Of a DNA stretch of 64,000 nt, positions 23,364-31,196 are shown piece by piece. This DNA is from Megasphaera stantonii. GTDB taxonomy: Bacteria; Bacillota; Negativicutes; Veillonellales; Megasphaeraceae. The stretch covers positions 1,798,001-1,862,000 of the forward strand of contig NZ_CP029462.1 in the NCBI RefSeq assembly GCF_003367905.1, read 5' to 3'. The translations under genes and the position numbers were made by a program. Position 1 is the stretch's first letter. Each line of letters starts with the position of its first letter. The notes under the pieces were generated by a model. That model was not told where the DNA came from. It was given only the letters and a program-made list of their open reading frames with translations, and did no database searches.

Positions 23364-24830
23364 ATGACAAAACAAGCAGATGTCGTCGTCATCGGCGGCG
23401 GTATTACCGGCGCTGCCATACTGTATGAATTGGCAAAATATAACCTTCGTGCAGTCTTGGTAGAACAGGAACCGGAACTGGCTGCTGGCACGACAAAGGC
23501 CAACAGCGCGATTCTCCACGCCGGCTTCGATGCTCCCACTGGCAGCATGAAGGCCCGCATGAACGTAGAAGGCAACGCCATGTACCATGAGCTGAAGGAC
23601 GAACTGGATTTGGAAATCGAATGGACAGGCTCCTTCGTCGCCGCCGTAGACGACGAAGAAATGAGCGTCCTGCAGGAACTCCTCGAACGGGGCCAGGCCA
23701 ACGGCGTTCCCGGCCTTGAAATCTGGGACGGCGACAAGGTCCGCGAAAAGGAACCGAACCTCAGCAAGGATATCAAAGGTGCTCTTTGGGCTCCGACTGC
23801 CGGCATCTGCTGGCCCTTCGGCATGGCCTTGGCCTTTGCTGAAAACGCCGTCATCAACGGTGCCGAAGTGCTTCGCGAATGCCAGGTAACGGGCATTACC
23901 GTAGAAAACGGCGCAGTGAAAGCCGTCGAAACGGACCAGGGCACGATTGAAACGAAATATGTCATCAATGCCGCCGGCGTCCATGCCGACGACGTAAGCC
24001 GTATGGCCGGCGACGATTCCTTTACCATCACGCCGCGCCGTGGCGAATACATCCTCTTTGACAAGACGGCGCAGAAAGACCTCGTATACTCGCCGATTTT
24101 CCCGACGCCGACGAAAATGGGCAAGGGCATCCTCGTCTGCGCGACGACTCACGGCAACGTATTCGTAGGCCCGAACGCCCACGACCTGGACGGCAGTGAA
24201 AAAGACGACACGGCCGTCACGATTCCGGGCATGAACGAAATCCTCGAAAAAGCCCGCAAACTCGTGCCGAACATTCCGGCCGGCGCAGCGATTACGGAAT
24301 TTGCCGGCGTCCGCGCCGTATCCAGCACGGGCGATTTCATCATCGGCCACTCTGAAAAGACCAAGGGCCTCTTCCAGGCAGCCGGCATCCAGTCTCCGGG
24401 CCTGACGTCGGCCCCGGCTATCGCCAAGGCTATCGTAGGCGAAATCGTCGCCGAAACGGGCGCGGCGCAGAAGGAAGACTACAAGAAAGGCCGTCCGGCC
24501 CAGCCCTGCTTCCGCACCCTCAGCGATGACGACAAGAAAGCCCTCATCGCGAAGGACGCTGCATACGGCCGCGTCATCTGCCGCTGCGAAACGATTACGG
24601 AAGGCGAAATCATCGACGCCATCCGCCGCCCTGTAGGCGCGCGCACCGTCGACGGCGTAAAACGCCGCACCCGCGCCGGCATGGGCCGCTGCCAAGGCGG
24701 CTTCTGCGGTCCCCGCGTCACGCAGATTTTGGCTCGCGAACTGAACATCCCCGTAACGGAAGTTCGCAAGGAAATGAGAAAATCCTATATGTTCTACGAT
24801 AAAGAAACTCAGAGCGGAGGTAAGGCATAA
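23364..24830 (+). CDS. glycerol-3-phosphate dehydrogenase, GlpA-like with [2Fe-2S] domain
   Basis: This 488-residue flavoprotein oxidises glycerol 3-phosphate to dihydroxyacetone phosphate. Residues 5-30 bind FAD (VVVIGGGITGAAILYEL). The middle is a DAO-type oxidoreductase domain. Residues 405-460 form a BFD-like [2Fe-2S] domain with CRCETITEGEI and GRCQGGFCGPR. The start at 23364 follows AAAGAGGTTGTG. Its stop overlaps the next gene by one base, and with the following two genes it forms a three-gene unit common in Firmicutes, replacing the GlpABC complex. It has a full-length product and no signal peptide. Confidence 0.9.
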   Translation: MTKQADVVVIGGGITGAAILYELAKYNLRAVLVEQEPELAAGTTKANSAILHAGFDAPTGSMKARMNVEGNAMYHELKDELDLEIEWTGSFVAAVDDEEMSVLQELLERGQANGVPGLEIWDGDKVREKEPNLSKDIKGALWAPTAGICWPFGMALAFAENAVINGAEVLRECQVTGITVENGAVKAVETDQGTIETKYVINAAGVHADDVSRMAGDDSFTITPRRGEYILFDKTAQKDLVYSPIFPTPTKMGKGILVCATTHGNVFVGPNAHDLDGSEKDDTAVTIPGMNEILEKARKLVPNIPAGAAITEFAGVRAVSSTGDFIIGHSEKTKGLFQAAGIQSPGLTSAPAIAKAIVGEIVAETGAAQKEDYKKGRPAQPCFRTLSDDDKKALIAKDAAYGRVICRCETITEGEIIDAIRRPVGARTVDGVKRRTRAGMGRCQGGFCGPRVTQILARELNIPVTEVRKEMRKSYMFYDKETQSGGKA

Positions 24831-26098
24831 TGGCTGAACAACTGTATGATATTATCATCGTCGGCGGCGGCCCGGCAGGTCTTTCGGCCGCATACAGCGC
24901 TTGGGAAAACGGCGCGAAGAAAATCCTCGTCCTCGAACGCGACCGCGAAGCGGGCGGCATTCTCCAGCAGTGCATCCACAACGGCTTCGGCCTGCATCAC
25001 TTCAAGGAAGAGCTGACCGGCCCGGGCTACGCGCAGCGATGCTACGACCTGGTAAAGGATAAACCGGAAATCGAAATCCTCGTCGATACGATGGTTCTCG
25101 ACGTCCATGAAGATAAAACCGTCACGGCTGTCAGCCCGAAACACGGCCTCATCACCGTACAGGGCAAGACGATCATCCTCACCATGGGCTGCCGCGAACG
25201 TACCCGCGGCGCCATCCGCACGCCGGGCTACCGTCCGGCCGGCGTATTCACTGCCGGCGCAGCGCAGCGCATGGTTAACATGGAAGGCTACCTGCCGGGC
25301 AAGAAGATCGTCATCCTCGGCAGCGGCGACATCGGCCTCATCATGGCCCGCCGCATGTCCCTCGAAGGCTGCAAGGTGCAGGCTGTTCTCGAAATCTGCC
25401 CCTTCTCCAACGGCCTGACCCGCAACATGGTACAGTGCCTGTACGACTACGACATTCCCTTGTACCTGTCCCATACGATTACGGCCATTCACGGCAAAGA
25501 CCGCGTGACGGGCATTACGGCTGCTAAAGTCGACGACCATATGCAGCCCATTCCGGGTACGGAATTTGACATTGACTGCGACACGCTGCTCCTGTCTGTC
25601 GGCCTCATTCCGGAAAACGAATTGTCCCGCGGCTTAGGTCTCGCCATGCATCCGCTGACGAGCGGCCCCATCGTCGACCAGCACCGTGAAACGAGCATGC
25701 CCGGCATCTTCGCCGCCGGCAACGTCGTTCACGTTCACGACCTCGTCGACTTCGTATCGGAAGAAGCAGAAATCGCCGGCAAGTTCGCTGCCCTGAAGGC
25801 TCTGGGCCAAATGGAAGGCGAAGTCGCCGACGTCAAGGTCGAACCGGCCGACGAAGTACGCACCTGCGTGCCCCAGCACATCCGCGCCGCAGCCGAAGGC
25901 GAAACGGTCCGCTTGTTCATGCGCGTCCGCCGTCCTCTCAAGAAATGCCGCCTGACGGTTACGAGCGGCGACGACGTCTTAGTGAGCAGAGTCCTCCCTG
26001 TCGCTAAACCGAGCGAAATGATTGCCGTCAACGTGCCGGCTGACAAAGCGAAAGGCCATCATGCCGACTGGACTGTTTCCGTAAAGGAGGAAGCGTAA
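24830..26098 (+). CDS. NAD(P)/FAD-dependent oxidoreductase of the glp unit
   Basis: This 422-residue protein has an N-terminal FAD-binding motif (IIIVGGGPAGLSAAYSAWEN), a second dinucleotide motif (KIVILGSGDIGLIMARRM, about 160-177) and the ILQQCIHNGFG cysteine segment. It resembles the pyridine-nucleotide-disulfide reductase group and takes the place of GlpB next to the GlpA-like dehydrogenase. It probably passes electrons from the dehydrogenase to a carrier. Translation is coupled to the upstream gene (ATG overlaps TAA). Confidence 0.85.
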   Translation: MAEQLYDIIIVGGGPAGLSAAYSAWENGAKKILVLERDREAGGILQQCIHNGFGLHHFKEELTGPGYAQRCYDLVKDKPEIEILVDTMVLDVHEDKTVTAVSPKHGLITVQGKTIILTMGCRERTRGAIRTPGYRPAGVFTAGAAQRMVNMEGYLPGKKIVILGSGDIGLIMARRMSLEGCKVQAVLEICPFSNGLTRNMVQCLYDYDIPLYLSHTITAIHGKDRVTGITAAKVDDHMQPIPGTEFDIDCDTLLLSVGLIPENELSRGLGLAMHPLTSGPIVDQHRETSMPGIFAAGNVVHVHDLVDFVSEEAEIAGKFAALKALGQMEGEVADVKVEPADEVRTCVPQHIRAAAEGETVRLFMRVRRPLKKCRLTVTSGDDVLVSRVLPVAKPSEMIAVNVPADKAKGHHADWTVSVKEEA

Positions 26099-26099
26099 C

Positions 26100-26471
26100 A
26101 TGAGTGTAGAAACGAAACAACTGAACTGCATCAACTGCCCCATGGGCTGCCTGCTGACCGTTACCTTGACGGACGGCGCGATTACGGACGTAACGGGCAA
26201 TACCTGCCCCCGCGGCGAAACATACGCCCATCAGGAATTGACCAATCCCCAGCGCATGCTGACCTCGACGGTACGCATTTCCGGCGGCGAGCTGCCTCTC
26301 CTGCCGGTCGTATCGAAATCGACCCTGCCGAAGGGCAAAATCCTCGAATGCGCCCAGGCGCTGCGGGCTGTTTCCATCGAAGCCCCCGTTAAGACCGGCG
26401 ACGTCATCGTAGCCGATATCCTAGGCCTCGGCGTGGACATCGTAGCCAGCCGCGATATGGATAAGATTTAA
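26100..26471 (+). CDS. DUF1667 cysteine-rich subunit of the glp unit
   Basis: This 123-residue protein belongs to DUF1667. It has four conserved cysteines, CINCPMGC and a later CPRG, which could hold an iron-sulfur or zinc site. It begins one base after the preceding stop and so is co-translated. DUF1667 genes regularly accompany this pair of flavoproteins, and the protein is probably a small subunit of the same complex. A strong terminator at 26518-26560 follows. Confidence 0.85.
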   Translation: MSVETKQLNCINCPMGCLLTVTLTDGAITDVTGNTCPRGETYAHQELTNPQRMLTSTVRISGGELPLLPVVSKSTLPKGKILECAQALRAVSIEAPVKTGDVIVADILGLGVDIVASRDMDKI

Positions 26472-26517
26472 GGAAGACGTAAGGAAGACGCAGTATATGC
26501 CAATATAATGCAACCTT

Positions 26518-26560
26518 CATCAAAGGACTGTCATGATAAGATCATGGCGGTCCTTTTCTT
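26518..26560 (+). terminator. terminator after the glp unit
   Basis: Long stem AAGGACTGTCATGAT paired with ATCATGGCGGTCCTT, loop AAG, then TTTCTTTT. Confidence 0.85.
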
Positions 26561-26626
26561 TTGCCCTGTTTGCAGGCGAAATGAAGGGCCTGCTTGTGAT
26601 ATAATATAGGAAAGGAAGACAGCCGA

Positions 26627-27480
26627 ATGCCTACGACGATTAACCGGCTCAACGATTTTTATGTCAAGTATTTATTGGGAAGCGAGAAGCGCAAGCATTT
26701 GAGATCCACTTTTTGAACGCCGTCCTGTACGGCGACGATGCGCCGCAGATTGCCGACGTGTTCTTTCTCGACAAGGATTTGGACCCGGAGCGGGCGGACG
26801 GAAAGCCGGCCAAGCTCGATATACTGGCGAAAACCGATCAGGGGATGCTGATCAACGTCGAGGTGCAGGTGCGGCGGCAGGCTCATTTGGCCGAGCGGTT
26901 TTTATTCTATTGGGCGGAAATGTACGGCAGCCAGATGAAGCGGGGCGACGGCTACTACGCGCTGAAGCCGTCGGTGTCCATCATTCTGACGGAGTTTGAC
27001 CATCTGCCGGAAGCAAGCTGGCACAATGCGTACTCTATCTGCAACGACGTATCCCGCAGGCGGCTGACCGATCATTTTGCCATGCACTTTATTGAATTGA
27101 AGAAGTTTACGTACAGCGACGTAAAGGCCCTCCATCGGCTGGGGCGCTGGACGGCGTACTTTTCCAACTGCGGAGACAGGGAAACGGAGGAATTAGCCAT
27201 GAGCGATCCGGTAATGAAAGAAGTCGTACAGGCTGAAACGGCCTTTACAGAAGACGAAATCATGCGGAGAAAATATTCGCAGCGCGAAAAAGCCGTGAGA
27301 GACTATATTTCTGCTATGGATGAGGCGAGAAATGAAGGACTGCAAGAGGGAATCGTGCAGATGGCGGTAAAGATGTTGGAAAACGGAATCGACCGGCATA
27401 CCGTAGCTGCCATCACTGGGGTGAGCGAACAGGAACTCGCAGCTTTGAAAACGGCTGCGGCAGGAGGCTGTGATGCATAA
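26627..27480 (+). pseudogene. Rpn-family PD-(D/E)XK nuclease/transposase with a frameshift
   Basis: The family start is visible from ATG 26627 (MPTTINRLNDFYVKYLLGSE), but the frame ends at TGA 26714. The rest (EIHFLNAVLYGDD..., LDILAKTDQGMLINVEVQV with the PD-(D/E)XK acids) continues in another frame to 27480. Loss of one G near 26700 explains it. The last 90 residues form the helical tail seen in all members (EGLQEGIVQMAVKML, then a helix-turn-helix-like GVSEQELAALK). Rpn proteins are DNA endonucleases linked to recombination and phage defence. As read, the full-length protein cannot be made without frameshifting. Confidence 0.75.
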
Positions 27481-27775
27481 GGATACGACGATACCGGCGG
27501 CAGAGCCTTTTACGGAAGAGCAGATACAGCGGTGGCGCCGCTTGCAGCGCGAAAAGGCCGAGAGAGAGTATATTTCCGATATGGAGGAAGCAAGACGTGA
27601 AGGGCTGCGAGAAGGTTTTGAAAAAGGTATAAATGAAGCGATTAAGAAAGGTATAAAATTGGGGATTATGCAGGTGGCAGCCAACATGCTGGCTGTCGGC
27701 ATGGATATCCGTCAAGTCGCCAGTATTACGGAGCTGAGCGAAGCGGAACTGGATGCCTTGAAACGCGGCGTATAA
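27473..27775 (+). CDS. stand-alone C-terminal domain of an Rpn-family protein
   Basis: This 100-residue frame begins inside the end of the preceding gene (ATGCATAA overlap) with a strong SD, GCAGGAGG, five bases upstream. Its sequence parallels the tail of the preceding protein: FTEEQIQRWRRLQREKAEREYI against FTEDEIMRRKYSQREKAVRDYI, and the closing ITELSEAELDALK against ITGVSEQELAALK. It is therefore a tandem copy of the C-terminal half. In E. coli, separately translated Rpn C-terminal fragments can inhibit the full-length nuclease; a similar role is possible here but unproven. A bidirectional terminator follows (27797-27849). Confidence 0.55.
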   Translation: MHKDTTIPAAEPFTEEQIQRWRRLQREKAEREYISDMEEARREGLREGFEKGINEAIKKGIKLGIMQVAANMLAVGMDIRQVASITELSEAELDALKRGV

Positions 27776-27796
27776 TAAATCTATAATATAAAACAA

Positions 27797-27849
27797 GACG
27801 TTCCCATGACGGCTGCCGCAATGCGGCCTGTTAGGGAACGTCTTGTTTT
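27797..27849. terminator. bidirectional terminator between the Rpn copy and cysK
   Basis: Arms AAGACGTTCCC and GGGAACGTCTT with T on the plus side and A on the other, between convergent genes. Confidence 0.75.
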
Positions 27850-27910
27850 TGTATGGTTCGCAGGATATATGATACTGCCTATCCTTGCGTTATTATATTA
27901 TATATGTATA

Positions 27911-28843
27911 TTACAGCTTGATGAATCCCGGCGTCGAGAGATAGCGGTCGCCGTTGTCCGGCAGGACGGCTACGATGGTCTTGCCGGCGTTTTCCGGCCG
28001 CTTGGCGATTTCTGCCGCGGCATGGAGGGCTGCGCCGCCGGAAATGCCGATGAGGAGGCCTTCGGCTTTTGTAAAGGCCTGGGCTGCCGTATAGGCTTCG
28101 TCTGTCGTGACGGCAGCTACTTCGTCGTAAATGGTCTTGTCGAGGGTTTCGGGGACGAAATTCGCGCCGATGCCCTGCAGCTTATGGGGGCCGGCGTGGC
28201 CTTCGGACAGGAGCGGCGAATCGGCTGGTTCGACGGCTACGACCTGAACGGACGGCTTTTGTCCCTTCAGATATTGTCCCGTGCCGCTCAGGGTACCGCC
28301 CGTGCCGACGCCGGCGACGAGGATATCGACGGCTCCGTCCGTATCGTCGTAGATTTCCGGGCCTGTCGTGGCCTTGTGGATGGCCGGGTTGGCCGGATTG
28401 ATAAACTGGCCGGGAATAAAGCCGTGCAGCTCTTTGGCTAATTCTTCAGCCTTGTCGACGGCTCCCTGCATGCCCTTGGCCCCTTCCGTCAGGACGATGT
28501 CTGCGCCGTAGGCTGCGATGAGCTTGCGCCGTTCGACCGACATGGTTTCCGGCATGGTGAAGATGGCCTTATAGCCTTTGGCGGCGGCGACGGCAGCCAG
28601 GCCGATGCCCGTATTGCCGCTCGTCGGCTCGATGATGACCGTTCCCGGCTTGAGGAGGCCCTTCGCTTCGGCGTCTTCAATCATGGCCTTGGCGATGCGG
28701 TCCTTAGCCGAGCCGCCGGGATTAAAGGCTTCCAATTTGACGAGCAGGCGGGCGCCGACGCTTTGGGCGGCGTTGAAACGGGCCGGTTCCAGCAGCGGCG
28801 TGCGGCCGATCAAATCGAGGATGGACGTATATATCTTTTTCAT
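27911..28843 (-). CDS. cysK: cysteine synthase (O-acetylserine sulfhydrylase)
   Basis: This 310-residue PLP enzyme makes cysteine from O-acetylserine and sulfide. Visible motifs are the PLP lysine in NPGGSAKDR (about residue 41), the substrate loop EPTSGNTGIGLA (about 68-79), the phosphate-binding GVGTGGTLSGTG (about 174-185) and GISGGAA. The start at 28843 follows AAAGGAGTG; the frame from 28852 lacks this spacing. It is downstream of cysE in the same direction, 140 bp apart, but has its own leader with a perfect palindrome (28907-28931). Confidence 0.95.
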   Translation of the reverse strand: MKKIYTSILDLIGRTPLLEPARFNAAQSVGARLLVKLEAFNPGGSAKDRIAKAMIEDAEAKGLLKPGTVIIEPTSGNTGIGLAAVAAAKGYKAIFTMPETMSVERRKLIAAYGADIVLTEGAKGMQGAVDKAEELAKELHGFIPGQFINPANPAIHKATTGPEIYDDTDGAVDILVAGVGTGGTLSGTGQYLKGQKPSVQVVAVEPADSPLLSEGHAGPHKLQGIGANFVPETLDKTIYDEVAAVTTDEAYTAAQAFTKAEGLLIGISGGAALHAAAEIAKRPENAGKTIVAVLPDNGDRYLSTPGFIKL

Positions 28844-28906
28844 GAAAATCACTCCTTTATACTGTATGTAGTATGATTTGAAAATAAAATAGTAAAACTA
28901 TACCAT

Positions 28907-28931
28907 AAAATATACTAGATAAGTATATTTT
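28907..28931. promoter_or_regulatory. palindromic operator candidate upstream of cysK
   Basis: AAAATATACT, a 5-bp spacer and AGTATATTTT form a perfect 10-bp inverted repeat between cysE and cysK. It could bind a cysteine-metabolism repressor; the regulator is not encoded nearby. Confidence 0.45.
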
Positions 28932-28982
28932 AGCTATACAAAGGCAACGGGCTCCGCGCTGTTTACGGGGGAGGAGAGGTTC

Positions 28983-29663
28983 TTAGCGGCTGAGGCTGCG
29001 CAGATGCGGCTCGGCGTTGTCCATGGCGTTTACGCGCGACTGGAGGATGGCGACTTGCTGCTGCAAGGCGGCAATCTGGTCTTCGATGGGGTCGGGCAGG
29101 CGGTTGTGATCCAAATCGACGTCCTGCTCCGAATGGCTAATCTTTTTGCCCTGCTGGAGGACGACGCGGCCGGGAATGCCGACGACTGTCGAATAGGGCG
29201 GCACTTCTTTTAAGACGACGGAGCCGGCGCCGATTTTCGAGCCTTCGCCGACCGTAAAGGAGCCGAGTACCTTTGCTCCGCAGGCGACGACGACGTAATC
29301 TCCGATAGTCGGATGGCGCTTGCCCTTTTCCTTGCCCGTGCCGCCGAGGGTCACGCCCTGATAGAGGGATACGTTGTTGCCGATAATGGTCGTCTCGCCG
29401 ATGACGATGCCCATGCCGTGATCGATGAACAGCCCTTCGCCGATCTGCGCGCCCGGGTGGATTTCAATTCCCGTGAAGAAGCGGGCAATAGTCGAGATGA
29501 TGCGGGCCGTGACAAACCATTTGTGCAGGTAGAAGAAATGAGCCAGGCGGTATGCCCAGATAGCGTGCAGTCCCGAGTAGCACAGCAGGACTTCCAGGGT
29601 ATTTTTTACGGCCGGGTCTCGTTCCTTAATGACGTGAATGTCCTTTCTCAGGGTGTTAAACAT
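28983..29663 (-). CDS. cysE: serine O-acetyltransferase
   Basis: This 226-residue enzyme makes O-acetylserine from serine and acetyl-CoA. The N-terminal helical part ([23 protein letters not shown]) is followed by the left-handed beta-helix of hexapeptide repeats ([22 protein letters not shown] to [21 protein letters not shown]). His in IDHGMG is catalytic. It is the first step of cysteine synthesis, with cysK downstream. A T-box leader at 29705-29970 precedes it, so expression should rise when charged tRNA-Cys is scarce. Confidence 0.95.
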   Translation of the reverse strand: MFNTLRKDIHVIKERDPAVKNTLEVLLCYSGLHAIWAYRLAHFFYLHKWFVTARIISTIARFFTGIEIHPGAQIGEGLFIDHGMGIVIGETTIIGNNVSLYQGVTLGGTGKEKGKRHPTIGDYVVVACGAKVLGSFTVGEGSKIGAGSVVLKEVPPYSTVVGIPGRVVLQQGKKISHSEQDVDLDHNRLPDPIEDQIAALQQQVAILQSRVNAMDNAEPHLRSLSR

Positions 29664-29704
29664 GAATGGTGCCTCCTTGTGTCGTACGAATAAATGCTGA
29701 AATA

Positions 29705-29970
29705 CAAAAAAGCCGCAGTCCCTAAACAGAGACGGCGGCCCGCGGTTCCACTCTGATTTGCAGGCATCTCAGCGATGCGCTGCACCTCAAGGCCCATAAC
29801 GGCGGCAAACCGTGACAACCTACTATATGTTCAGCTGCCCTGCTCCCAAAGGCATTCCATCGTACTAGGCGGCGGCAGGAGCTCTCAGCCGGTGACTCCC
29901 GTTCTCTGTATAGCTTTCGTACGTGTACTTGTTTTGGTCATTGCATTTTTCGTTGGGAACATAATACCGT
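29705..29970 (-). promoter_or_regulatory. T-box leader (cysteine-type) of cysE
   Basis: On the minus strand the leader shows the T-box sequence AGAGTGGAACCGCGGG (29754-29739), which pairs with the tRNA acceptor end. A terminator stem GCCGCCGTCTC/GGGACTGCGGC with six T follows (29740-29706). Upstream lies a stem I region with GGAATGCC, in which TGC is a suitable cysteine specifier. Uncharged tRNA-Cys would stabilise the antiterminator. The specifier is inferred from position and the downstream gene. Confidence 0.85.
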
Positions 29971-30635
29971 TTGTTTGAACGTTTGTCAAGGTATTTTTTG
30001 CAAGGTTATAAAAAATTTACATTTTTCCGTATTCTAAAACGGGCTATTTGGAATGCGATGCGCGTCAAGTTGAAATGAATTATTGTAATGTTCAGATGCA
30101 CATTGCAGGACAGGTGATGCAGTGGAAATAGAACATAACATTGCGTCATAAAATAACGGATAATGTATACAAAATAGAATTATAATGTAAAATAAATGAA
30201 TTTTAAAACAAATAAAAATGAAAATTAATACTATAAATACGAATAGTCAAAGTGGAACATGGAAGGAGCTTTGTTGGAAAAACGTGCGGGATTAACCTTA
30301 TAAATAATAATTTTTAATCATAGTAAAATGCTGAAAAAGTCATGATAAAAAGACATAGCGGCATGCAAAATACCTGATAAAACCTAGTGAAATAGCGAAT
30401 ATTATACTACAGAGGTATTAATTTAAGTAATATAAACTTGTCAAGTGTATTGCTATGTCATATATGCAAATATGACTATAAAGCATGGATTTGTGAGTAT
30501 CGTTTCACAAAATATATTGCGACTTTGCGTCAGACTCGTTGCATAAATTGTATAAAATGCTATACTTATATTAATACTTTAATAGTATGCCATGCATTCA
30601 TTTAAATTTTATATTTGACGTAAAGAGGTGTGAAC
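29971..30635. other. AT-rich gap upstream of lutC
   Basis: About 600 bp are very AT-rich and contain no convincing reading frame or RNA gene. The lutC promoter probably lies near 30538-30568 (TTGCAT, 16 bp, TATACT). Several T/A-rich inverted sequences are present but none is strong enough to name. Such a long leader may hold regulator sites for lactate control. Confidence 0.4.
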
Positions 30636-31181
30636 ATGGAAAAAGCAGAATTGTACGAAACGTTCCAAAAAGGATTAACCAGCGTCGCTGGGGAATGCTA
30701 TTTGGCTAAAAAAGCCGACGTAGCAGCAACTCTTGTCAAGATTTTCCAGGAAAAGGATGTAAAGGATGTCGCTCTGGTCGAAACGCCGCTCCTGAAAGAA
30801 GCCGGCGCAGCCGACGCCTTGAAGGCGGCAGGCATTAAGACCGACACGGATCACTTCCGCAAAAACGCTCCCTATGACAAAGGCGGCGTAACGGAAGCCG
30901 ATTACGGCGTCGCCAACCTGGGCTCCCTCGTCCAAATGAAGGATGATATTGACGACCGTATCGTAGAAATCGTAGCGGACGTATATGTCGGCATTATCAA
31001 GTTGTCGAAGATCGTCGACGATTTCGATTCCATGATCGACATTATGGCCGAAACGAAGCCATTCCCGAAATTTGCCGGCATCATTACGGGCCCGAGCCGT
31101 ACGGCCGACATCGAATGCGTCAGCACGGTCGGCGTCCACGGACCGCGCCAGTATGCCGTCATTGTTGTGGAAGATGAGTAA
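30636..31181 (+). CDS. lutC: LutC-type lactate utilisation protein (LUD domain)
   Basis: This 181-residue LUD-domain protein is the smallest part of the Lut lactate oxidation system. It shows the pattern TPLLKEAGAADALKAAGI, VTEADYGVANLGSLVQ and the closing GPSRTADIECVSTVGVHGPRQYAVIVV. ATG 30636 follows AGAGGTGTGA. The next gene, 15 bp downstream, encodes the LutB-like iron-sulfur protein. Lut proteins oxidise lactate to pyruvate and feed electrons to quinone, near the membrane. The order C-B is common in Negativicutes. Confidence 0.88.
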   Translation: MEKAELYETFQKGLTSVAGECYLAKKADVAATLVKIFQEKDVKDVALVETPLLKEAGAADALKAAGIKTDTDHFRKNAPYDKGGVTEADYGVANLGSLVQMKDDIDDRIVEIVADVYVGIIKLSKIVDDFDSMIDIMAETKPFPKFAGIITGPSRTADIECVSTVGVHGPRQYAVIVVEDE

Positions 31182-31196
31182 AGGAGGGAATGACAC

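Noticed and set aside
23229-24695. 488-codon minus-strand frame opposite the GlpA-like gene
   Set aside because: Shadow frame; the plus strand carries FAD and [2Fe-2S] motifs.
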